DNA of 64,000 bases from Microbacterium sp. zg-B96 (GTDB taxonomy: Bacteria > Actinomycetota > Actinomycetes > Actinomycetales > Microbacteriaceae), in contig NZ_CP126738.1 in the NCBI RefSeq assembly GCF_030246865.1, forward strand, positions 558,001 through 622,000, written 5' to 3'. Shown here piece after piece: positions 37,402-44,220 of the stretch (the first letter of the stretch is position 1; the number at the start of each line of letters is the position of its first letter). Both the position numbers and the translations under genes were made by a program. The notes beneath the pieces are model-generated. The model was not told where the DNA came from. It worked only from the letters and a program-made list of their open reading frames with translations, and made no database searches.

Positions 37402-38307
37402 ATGGCATTCGACGACTACGACCTGAACGACGCGTTCAACACGCGCGTGCGGGATTCGTTCAACACCACCAACACGTCCACGACGACCGGTACCGCCGCG
37501 TTCGAGAACGTCGGCAACACCGACGCGTCGGTGGACGGCAGCGGCAACCTCGATCTCACCGTCACCGACTCGGGCAACACCGACTCCAACGACACCTGGA
37601 CCGACACCGACGTCGACGACTCGTACAACGACAACTCCGACAACTCCACCAACGACGACTCGGACAACTCCACGAACGACTCGTACAACGACGACTCGGA
37701 CAACTCGACGAACGACTCGTTCAACTCGTACACGGACAGCTCGACCAACGACAACTCGGTGCACGTCGGCGTGCGCAACTACAACACGTCGTTCGGGGAC
37801 GTGAGCATCACCGGCGGCGGCGGAGGCGGCACCGGCGGGGGCGACGTCTGGGTCAACAACTCGAGCACGATCGTCGACCAGTCGACCAACTCCGCAGGCG
37901 GTGGCTTCTCCGCGTTCGACGGCGACGACGGCGGTGGTGGCGGCGGGGGCAACAGCGCGGTGGTCGCCAGCGGCGCCGACTCCATCGCCGCGGGCGGCGA
38001 CGTGGACTACGACGTGGACATCGACAACTCCACGAACATCTACGCCGGAGGCGACGTCAACCTCGACAACACCACGACCGTCGACATGGTGTCGGATTCG
38101 TACAACACGTGGGAGTCCACCGCGACGTGGACCGACAACTCCACGTACACCGACGTCGACGACTCGTACAACGACAACTCGGAGAGCTACACGGCGACCG
38201 GTTCGTTCAACACCACGACCGATGAGTCGTTCGCTGCCGAGATCAACGTGGATGTCGACGCGATCGTCGACAGCTCCGACTCCTCGATCGGCGACGCCGC
38301 CGGCTGA
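37402..38307 (+). CDS. Asn/Asp/Ser/Thr-rich repeat protein (IniB-related), copy 1
   Basis: Extremely biased protein of 301 aa with no Lys and no Cys and only three Arg. It starts MAFDDYDLNDAFNTRVRDS, then repeats built on DSYNDNSDNSTND (residues about 72-118), the block SVHVGVRNYNTSFGDV, a glycine run, GGDVWVNNSSTIVDQS, a second glycine run, NSAVVASGADSIAAGGD and further DSYNDNSE repeats. The TIVDQS and AVVASG-SIAAGGD-N-STN blocks recur in the IniB-domain protein at 43398-44123. No signal peptide or membrane helix. It is expected to be elongated, acidic and disordered or beta-solenoid. Start is preceded by AGAGGGAAA. First gene of the dynamin-like cluster; function unknown. Confidence 0.8.
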   Translation: MAFDDYDLNDAFNTRVRDSFNTTNTSTTTGTAAFENVGNTDASVDGSGNLDLTVTDSGNTDSNDTWTDTDVDDSYNDNSDNSTNDDSDNSTNDSYNDDSDNSTNDSFNSYTDSSTNDNSVHVGVRNYNTSFGDVSITGGGGGGTGGGDVWVNNSSTIVDQSTNSAGGGFSAFDGDDGGGGGGGNSAVVASGADSIAAGGDVDYDVDIDNSTNIYAGGDVNLDNTTTVDMVSDSYNTWESTATWTDNSTYTDVDDSYNDNSESYTATGSFNTTTDESFAAEINVDVDAIVDSSDSSIGDAAG

Positions 38308-38314
38308 TGCCGTT

Positions 38315-38341
38315 CGGGCCGGCCGCCCCGCGGCCGGCCCG
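38315..38341 (+). terminator. Intercistronic hairpin between the two repeat-protein genes
   Basis: CGGGCCGGCCGC/GCGGCCGGCCCG, 12-bp perfect stem with a CCC loop, eight bases after the stop at 38307. No T-run; it may attenuate rather than end transcription, leaving more mRNA for copy 1 than for downstream genes. Confidence 0.55.
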
Positions 38342-38370
38342 GTCCCTAGCTTCGGAAAGGAAAGCCCATC

Positions 38371-39282
38371 ATGGCCTTCGACGACTACACCCTGGACGAC
38401 GCGTTCAACACACGCGTGCGCGACTCCGGGAACACCACCAACAACGCGACGAACACCCTCGGGGTGGACCTGAACAACGTCGCCAACACCGACGAGTCGG
38501 TCACCGACAGCGGCAACATCACCGCCGACGTCTCCGGATCGTTCAACCGCGACTCCAACGACACGGCCACGTTCACCGACGTTCGCGACTCGTACAACGA
38601 CAACTCCGACAACTCCGAGAACGACTGGTCGGACAACTCCACGAACGACTCGTTCAACGACAGCTCGGACAACTCCACGAACGGCTCGTACAACACCTAC
38701 ACCGACGAGTCGACCAACGACGACTCGGTGCACGTCGGGGTGCGCAACTACAACACCTCCTTCGGGGATGTCACCCTCGGCGGCGGTGGTGGCGGCGGCG
38801 ATGTCTGGGTCAACAACTCCAGCACGATCGTCGACCAGTCGTTCAACTCAGCGAGCTCCGGCGGTGGCGGTTTCGCCGCAGCATCCGACGACGGTGGCGG
38901 GGGTGGCGGCGGGTACGACAACAGCGCCGTGGTGGCCTCGGGCAGCGGATCGATCGCCGCCGGCGGCGACGCGAACGTGTCCCTGTCCGAGGACTCGTCG
39001 TTCAACGTCGACGCCGAGGGGGACGTCAACATCGGCAACGAGACGACCGTCAACAGTGTCATCGACTCGTACAACACCGCGACGGTGACCTCGACGGCGA
39101 CCGACAACTCCACCGACACGGACGTCTCCGACTCGTACAACGACAACTCCGAGACGTGGACGGCCGACAACTCGTTCACCGAGGAGCTGACCTCGAGTTC
39201 CGAGGAGACCTGGAATGTGGATGTCGACGTGATCTGGGACAGCACCTCGTCATCCATCGACGGTGGCGACGTCACCCTTTGA
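38371..39282 (+). CDS. Asn/Asp/Ser/Thr-rich repeat protein (IniB-related), copy 2
   Basis: Paralogue of the 37402-38307 product, 303 aa, again free of Lys and Cys. It shares MAFDDYxLxDAFNTRVRDS, DSYNDNSDNS repeats, SVHVGVRNYNTSFGDV, GGDVWVNNSSTIVDQS and NSAVVASGSGSIAAGGD, but differs in the spacers and in the last 80 residues, which are richer in Glu and Trp. GGAAAGGAAAG provides a strong ribosome site. The tandem duplication with conserved blocks and divergent spacers suggests selection on the blocks. Followed by a strong terminator-like hairpin before the GTPase pair. Confidence 0.8.
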   Translation: MAFDDYTLDDAFNTRVRDSGNTTNNATNTLGVDLNNVANTDESVTDSGNITADVSGSFNRDSNDTATFTDVRDSYNDNSDNSENDWSDNSTNDSFNDSSDNSTNGSYNTYTDESTNDDSVHVGVRNYNTSFGDVTLGGGGGGGDVWVNNSSTIVDQSFNSASSGGGGFAAASDDGGGGGGGYDNSAVVASGSGSIAAGGDANVSLSEDSSFNVDAEGDVNIGNETTVNSVIDSYNTATVTSTATDNSTDTDVSDSYNDNSETWTADNSFTEELTSSSEETWNVDVDVIWDSTSSSIDGGDVTL

Positions 39283-39331
39283 CCGGATGACCTTTCGCCG
39301 CCGGGCGGCGGCGCCGTGAGGCGCGAACCGT

Positions 39332-39373
39332 CGCCGAGAACCCGCCCCGCATCCGCGGAGCGGGTTCTCGGCG
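39332..39373 (+). terminator. 14-bp terminator-like hairpin
   Basis: CGCCGAGAACCCGC/GCGGGTTCTCGGCG with a 14-nt loop, 50 bp after the copy-2 stop and 47 bp before the first GTPase gene. It separates the highly biased repeat genes from the GTPase operon. Confidence 0.6.
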
Positions 39374-39419
39374 CGTTCCGCGGTTGGACCGGCGACCGTC
39401 ACCTGCGAAAGGCCCGTCG

Positions 39420-41318
39420 ATGACAATTCCCGCCACCGGACCGGCATTGCCCGCCACGCCGCCGCCGGATGCCCCCGACGACCTCGACGACGAGGCAGTC
39501 ACCGCTGTGATCCTGCCGCTCATCGACCGCGCCGCGAGCTATTCGCAGGCGCTCGGCCGGCCGGATCTGGTGACCAGGCTCGGGCAGACCAAGGACCGGA
39601 TGCTCGACCCGAACATCCGGGTGATCGTCGTCGGCCAGTTCAAGCAGGGAAAGAGCAAGCTCGTCAACGCGCTCGTCAACGCCCCCGCCTGCCCCGTCGA
39701 CGACGACGTGGCCACGAGCGTGCCGACCTCCGTCGGCTATGCCGAGGAGCCCTCGGCGGTCGTCCTGGTGCGCCGCGACGACGGCCCGGACCCGGCGATC
39801 GAACGGGTGCCGGTGCCGCTGGACGACCTCGCCGAATACGTCTCGGAGAACGGCAGCCCCGACATCGGGAAGGACATCGTCGGGGCGGAGGTGCTGCTGC
39901 CGCGCGAGATCCTCAAGGGCGGCCTGCGCGTCATCGACTCACCAGGCGTCGGCGGGCTGGAATCCACCCGGTCGCTGAGCACGCTCGCCGCGCTGTCGAC
40001 GGCGCACGCCGTGCTGCTGGTCTCGGATGCCTCGCAGGAGTACACCGAGCCCGAGATGCAGTTCCTGCGCCACGCGATGCGCATCTCTCCCAGCGTCGCG
40101 GCGGTGCTGTCCAAGACCGACATGTACCCGTCGTGGCGGCAGATCGAGGACATCGACCGCGGTCACCTCGGCGACGTCGGCACGGTGCCGCTGTTCGCCG
40201 TCTCCAGCGACCTGCGCATGCTCGCCGCGGACCAGCAGGACCGCTCGCTCAACGACGAATCCGGCTTCCCGGCGCTCGTGGCCCATCTGCGGCGCGACGT
40301 GCTGGGCCGGGCCGAGGCGCTGCGCCGCCGCGTGGCGATCCACGAGCTGCTGTCGGTGACCGAGCAACTGGCGATGGCGCTGCGCACCGAACTGTCGGCG
40401 CTGGAGCACCCCGAGGACACCCCGCGCATGATCGCGCGGCTCGAAGAGGCCAAGTCCCGCGCCGACGAGTTCCGCAGCCGGTCCTCCCGGTGGCAGGTGA
40501 CCCTCAGCGACGGCATCGGCGATCTCATGGCCGACACCGAACACGACCTGCGCGACCGCTTGCGCAAGGTCCAGCGCGATGCCGAGGCATCCATCGACGA
40601 GGGTGACCCCGGCCCCATCTGGGACCAGATCGCGCAGTGGCTGGACGTGCGGGTCAACGCCGCGGTGGCGGAGACGTTCGTGTGGACCGACGAGCGGTCG
40701 CAGTGGCTGGCCGGGCGGGTGGCGGATGCCTTCATCACGGGGGAGTCGTCGATCCCGCTCATTGACGTCGGGCGCACCGAAGGGGTGCTCGATCCGGTCG
40801 AGGACCTCGCGGACCTCGCCGAAGGGCGCCTGAGCGCGGCGGAGAAGATCTACATCGGCGTGCGGGGCTCCTACGGCGGTGTGCTGATGGTGGGGCTGGC
40901 CACGAGCCTCATCGGGCTGTCGCTGATCAACCCGCTGTCGCTGCTGGCCGGTGTCCTGGTGGGACGCCGGGCGTTCCGGGAGGACATGACCTCGCGCCTG
41001 ACCCGCCGGCAGATGGAGGCCAAGAGCCTGGTGCGCAAGCACATCGACGAGGTGGTGTTCCAGGTCGGCAAGCAGCTCAAGGACCGCCTCCGCCTGGTGC
41101 AGCGGGTCTCCCGCGACCACTTCGGCAGCATCGCCGACGAATTGCACCGGTCGCTGTCGGAGTCGGTGCTGGTGGCCAAGCAGGCCGCCGCCAGTTACAC
41201 CGCCGGCCGCGATGAGCGCATCGCCCAGTTGCGGCTGCGGCTGTCGCGGATCGAGCAGCTGCGCGCGCAGATCCGCGAGCTCCCGATGCCCGAGCACCCC
41301 GACCAGGTCGGCGCATGA
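39420..41318 (+). CDS. Dynamin-like GTPase, IniA-like
   Basis: Bacterial dynamin-family GTPase of 632 aa. G1 is VVGQFKQGKSKLVNAL (residues about 70-85), G3 is VIDSPGVGG (about 168-176) and G4 is LSKTD (about 229-233). A helical stalk follows, with a hydrophobic paddle (GGVLMVGLATSLIGLSLINPLSLLAGVLVG, about 483-512) that could insert into membrane. Mycobacterial IniA is a 640 aa dynamin-like protein with this layout, and the next gene is IniC-sized, so the pair matches iniA-iniC order. ATG 39420 is preceded by GAAAGG. Proposed role: membrane remodelling or repair under envelope stress. Confidence 0.87.
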   Translation: MTIPATGPALPATPPPDAPDDLDDEAVTAVILPLIDRAASYSQALGRPDLVTRLGQTKDRMLDPNIRVIVVGQFKQGKSKLVNALVNAPACPVDDDVATSVPTSVGYAEEPSAVVLVRRDDGPDPAIERVPVPLDDLAEYVSENGSPDIGKDIVGAEVLLPREILKGGLRVIDSPGVGGLESTRSLSTLAALSTAHAVLLVSDASQEYTEPEMQFLRHAMRISPSVAAVLSKTDMYPSWRQIEDIDRGHLGDVGTVPLFAVSSDLRMLAADQQDRSLNDESGFPALVAHLRRDVLGRAEALRRRVAIHELLSVTEQLAMALRTELSALEHPEDTPRMIARLEEAKSRADEFRSRSSRWQVTLSDGIGDLMADTEHDLRDRLRKVQRDAEASIDEGDPGPIWDQIAQWLDVRVNAAVAETFVWTDERSQWLAGRVADAFITGESSIPLIDVGRTEGVLDPVEDLADLAEGRLSAAEKIYIGVRGSYGGVLMVGLATSLIGLSLINPLSLLAGVLVGRRAFREDMTSRLTRRQMEAKSLVRKHIDEVVFQVGKQLKDRLRLVQRVSRDHFGSIADELHRSLSESVLVAKQAAASYTAGRDERIAQLRLRLSRIEQLRAQIRELPMPEHPDQVGA

Positions 41319-42826
41319 GGCGGGTGGGCATCGGCGAGATCGCCGGTGTGGTCTCGCAGGCGCGCGACCTGTACGCCGACGACCCCGCCGCGATCGAATT
41401 GCTCGACGCATACGATCGGCGGCTGAACGAGCCCCTGCGCCTCGCGGTCGCCGGCGTCGTCAAGGCGGGGAAATCCACCCTGCTCAACGCCCTCATCGGC
41501 GAGCAGGTGGCGCCGACGGATGCGGGGGAATGCACGAAGCTGGTGGTCTGGTACCGGTACTCCCTCACTCCGCGGGTGACGGTGCATCTGGCCGATGGGC
41601 GCACCGAGCGGCTGCCGGTGCGCCGCAGCGACGGCGCCCTGGAACTGGACCTGGGCTCGATCGACATCGACGAGGTCGGCTGGATCGACGTCGCCTGGCC
41701 GTCGGAGCACCTGCGCACCACGGTGCTGATCGACACCCCGGGCATCGCGTCACTGTCGGCGGCGACGTCGCTGCGCACGACCCGGTTCCTCACCCCCGAC
41801 CACCGGCCATCCGACGCCGACGCGATCATCTATCTGCTGCGCCACATCCACGCCTCCGACGTGGCGTTCCTGGAGTCCTTCCGCGACACCGTGGCCGGCT
41901 CGTCCCACACCGTGAACGCGGTGGGGCTGCTCTCCCGCGCCGACGAGATCGGATCGGGCCGCATCGACTCGCTCATCTCGGCAGCTCGTATCGCCGAGCG
42001 CTACCGCCGCGACGGGGAACTGCGTGCCCTGACCCTCGGGGTGATCCCGGTGGCGGGCCTGCTGGCCGAGGGAGCTCGGACACTGCGGGAGAGCGAGTTC
42101 ATCGCGTTCCGCGCGCTCGCCGCCCTCACCCGCGAGCAGCGGGAGCGATTGTTCGTATCCGTCGACCGCTTCACCCGCGCCTCCGCCGATACCGACCTGA
42201 GCGTGTCGGTGCGCCAGCGTCTGCTGGCCCGGTTCGGCTTGTTCGGGGTGCGCCTCGGGGTCGCTCTGGTGCGCGGCGGTGCGCACACCTCGTCGGAGCT
42301 GGCCGAGCGGATGATCGCGCAGAGCGGCCTGATCGACGTGCAGCGGTTCGTCGCCGACCAGTTCCGCTCCCGGGTCGCCGCTCTCAAGGCCCGCACCGTG
42401 CTGGACGGGGTCACGGACCTGCTGCGCGAGAAGCCGCGGGCCGGCGCCACCGGTGTGCGCATCGCGATCGAGCGGGTGTCGCTCACGGCACACGACCTGC
42501 GCGAACTCGCGCTGCTGGCCCAGCTGCGCACGTCGGTGTCGGCGCTGCAGCCGGAGGACGAAGCCGAGGCGGAGCGGATCGTGGGCGGGGCGGGGGACTC
42601 GGCCTCCGCACGCTTGGGGCTGTCCGACCTGGCGACGAAGGCCGACGTGCGGGAGGCGACAGCGCAGCGGCTGGCGCACTGGCGGATGCTGGAGCAGTCG
42701 CCGCTGAACGACCGCACGACGACGCAGACGTGCCGGGTGGTCGCGCGCAGCCTCGAGGCGATCGCTTCAGAGGTCGGCGCCGCTCACCCCGGGGGCAGCG
42801 GTTCGGACATCATGCCGTCGCGCTGA
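41315..42826 (+). CDS. Dynamin-like GTPase, IniC-like
   Basis: Second dynamin-like GTPase, 503 aa (mycobacterial IniC is of similar length). G1 is VAGVVKAGKSTLLNALIG (about 45-62), the G2 Thr is in TDAGECTKLV, G3 is LIDTPGIASL (about 137-146) and G4 is LLSRADE (about 204-210). It lacks the long hydrophobic paddle of its partner, so the two may form a heteromer with one membrane-inserting member. ATGA overlap gives tight coupling. The last 60 bp overlap the end of a convergent gene. Confidence 0.86.
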   Translation: MRRVGIGEIAGVVSQARDLYADDPAAIELLDAYDRRLNEPLRLAVAGVVKAGKSTLLNALIGEQVAPTDAGECTKLVVWYRYSLTPRVTVHLADGRTERLPVRRSDGALELDLGSIDIDEVGWIDVAWPSEHLRTTVLIDTPGIASLSAATSLRTTRFLTPDHRPSDADAIIYLLRHIHASDVAFLESFRDTVAGSSHTVNAVGLLSRADEIGSGRIDSLISAARIAERYRRDGELRALTLGVIPVAGLLAEGARTLRESEFIAFRALAALTREQRERLFVSVDRFTRASADTDLSVSVRQRLLARFGLFGVRLGVALVRGGAHTSSELAERMIAQSGLIDVQRFVADQFRSRVAALKARTVLDGVTDLLREKPRAGATGVRIAIERVSLTAHDLRELALLAQLRTSVSALQPEDEAEAERIVGGAGDSASARLGLSDLATKADVREATAQRLAHWRMLEQSPLNDRTTTQTCRVVARSLEAIASEVGAAHPGGSGSDIMPSR

Positions 42827-43369
42827 CCACTTCAGCGCCGGCGGCAGCACGCTGAACCCCAGCGCGAGCAGGGCCAGCGCCACCTGCAGAGCCAGGATGC
42901 GGGTCAGCGGCAGCCCGCGTTCGCCCACGGCGACGAGTTCGCGGATGCCGATCAGCGCGATCCCCAGCAGCACCACCGACCCGAACTGCCACCAGCGCGC
43001 CTTGGGGCGGCGGTTGTTGAACGAGACCAGCGACGTCACCTGCACCAGCAGCACGACGGCGAGGATGCCGAACGCGGTCCAGTAGATGATGTCGGCTGCC
43101 GTCGTGTAGGTCTCCTCTGCCCGGGTGGCATCCACCGCCTTGACAGCCTCGACCATCGCCGGCAGTTGCGTCTCGCGGATGATGAACAGGTACACCACCG
43201 CCACCGCCCCGGTCAGCATGCTCAGCACCCAGCCCAGCTGGGCCGCGCGGATGCTCACCGGCGGGGGGAGCTTGACGATGACGGGGGCGGCCTGCTTGCC
43301 CGCCAGGCTCGGCCGGGCGGGGGCCTGCGGCGCACCTTCGACCCTGGGGCGACGAGCTTCTGGCGCCAC
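42767..43369 (-). CDS. Four-helix membrane protein of the ini-like locus
   Basis: Unrecognised protein of 200 aa: a Pro/Ala-rich N-terminus (1-40), then four membrane segments (about 45-65 LGWVLSMLTGAVAVVYLFI, 92-113 IIYWTAFGILAVVLLVQVTSL, 128-145 FGSVVLLGIALIGIREL, 157-177 ILALQVALALLALGFSVLPP). GTG 43369 is the first plausible start, but the frame is open upstream into the IniB-domain gene and the ribosome site is weak, so the true start is uncertain. It follows that gene by 28 bp. Convergent 60-bp overlap with the IniC-like gene. Confidence 0.62.
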   Translation of the reverse strand: MAPEARRPRVEGAPQAPARPSLAGKQAAPVIVKLPPPVSIRAAQLGWVLSMLTGAVAVVYLFIIRETQLPAMVEAVKAVDATRAEETYTTAADIIYWTAFGILAVVLLVQVTSLVSFNNRRPKARWWQFGSVVLLGIALIGIRELVAVGERGLPLTRILALQVALALLALGFSVLPPALKWSARRHDVRTAAPGVSGADL

Positions 43370-43397
43370 CGGCGCCTGCGGACGAGCGCGTTCGACG

Positions 43398-44123
43398 TCA
43401 GAAATCGTCGCTCCCGGTCTCGTCGATGACGGTGTCGGTCGATTCGTATACGGTCGTGGACTCGGTGTCGACCGCGGTCTCCTGGTAGGTCGTGGCGGAG
43501 TCGTTGTACGAGCTTTCCGCCGTCGTGGTGGTCGACGAATCGTTGCCGGAGCCTGTCGTGGTCGTGGCGGTCGAGCTGTCGGTGGTCGTCGACGTGTCGG
43601 TCTGCTGGTTGTTCGACCCCGCGGTCACCGTCGTCGTGGTGTCGTTGCCCATGTTGACGTTCTCGCCGGCGTTGACGTTGGTCGAGTTGTCCTCGGTCTG
43701 GTCGATGTCCACATCGTCGCCCGCGGCGATCGATCCGTCTCCCGAACCCACGACGGCCTCGTTGTCGAAGGTCTGGGTCACATCCCCCGCGGCCCAGATG
43801 TTCTGGTTGACCGATTGGTCCACGATGGTGTCGCGGTCGTCGATGGTGAGGTTGTTGACGATGTTCTGGATCTCGCGCACCACCGGGTTCACCGACGGGC
43901 TCGGCGGGTCCGGGTTGGGGTCGGCGGCGACGACGACCGCCGGGCGTTCGGCGATGACGGGGGCCACGGCGCAGACATCTTCCGCCCGCACCTGCGACAG
44001 CCCGCGACTGCCCAGCGCCGCAGCCGGGTCGGCTTCGAACTCCTCGACGGCTTCCGGGTCGCGCAACAGGCTCAGGATGAATTCGATCAACGCGTCGGCG
44101 ACGGTGGCGACGGTGATGCTCAT
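43398..44123 (-). CDS. IniB N-terminal-domain protein with YND/STN repeats
   Basis: Protein of 241 aa. Residues about 10-60 (ALIEFILSLLRDPEAVEEFEADPAAALGSRGLSQV) match the IniB N-terminal domain of mycobacteria (pattern LIxFIxxLxRxxxAxxxFxxxPxxAL). The rest is Asn/Asp/Ser/Thr-rich, with TIVDQSVNQNIWAAGDV, NEAVVGSGDGSIAAGDD, STNVNAGENVNMGNDTTTTV and a C-terminal SSYNDSATTY. Those blocks are shared with the two proteins at 37402 and 38371, which links both halves of the locus. No signal peptide. GAGGAG lies before ATG 44123. Confidence 0.84.
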   Translation of the reverse strand: MSITVATVADALIEFILSLLRDPEAVEEFEADPAAALGSRGLSQVRAEDVCAVAPVIAERPAVVVAADPNPDPPSPSVNPVVREIQNIVNNLTIDDRDTIVDQSVNQNIWAAGDVTQTFDNEAVVGSGDGSIAAGDDVDIDQTEDNSTNVNAGENVNMGNDTTTTVTAGSNNQQTDTSTTTDSSTATTTTGSGNDSSTTTTAESSYNDSATTYQETAVDTESTTVYESTDTVIDETGSDDF

Positions 44124-44159
44124 GGTGTGCTCCTCTGCAACCGAGATGGATCCGATTTC

Positions 44160-44166
44160 AACGCTA
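44160..44166 (-). promoter_or_regulatory. Candidate -10 (TAGCGTT) of the IniB-domain gene
   Basis: TAGCGTT on the minus strand, 37 bp before the ATG at 44123, is identical to the heptamer 50 bp before the copy-1 repeat gene on the other strand. Both follow a GGCGCCC element. A shared promoter or activator site, for instance for the LuxR-type regulator next door, is possible. Confidence 0.4.
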
Positions 44167-44220
44167 GGTCTTCAGGTCGGGCGCCGCGTCGGGGCTGCGC
44201 CCCCCATTCCACCGCGCCCA

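Noticed and set aside
37402..39282. Ice-binding or RTX-type repeat toxin
   Set aside because: The repeats lack the GGxGxDxUx pattern of RTX and regular Thr-x-Thr ladders of ice-binding proteins, and there is no secretion signal.
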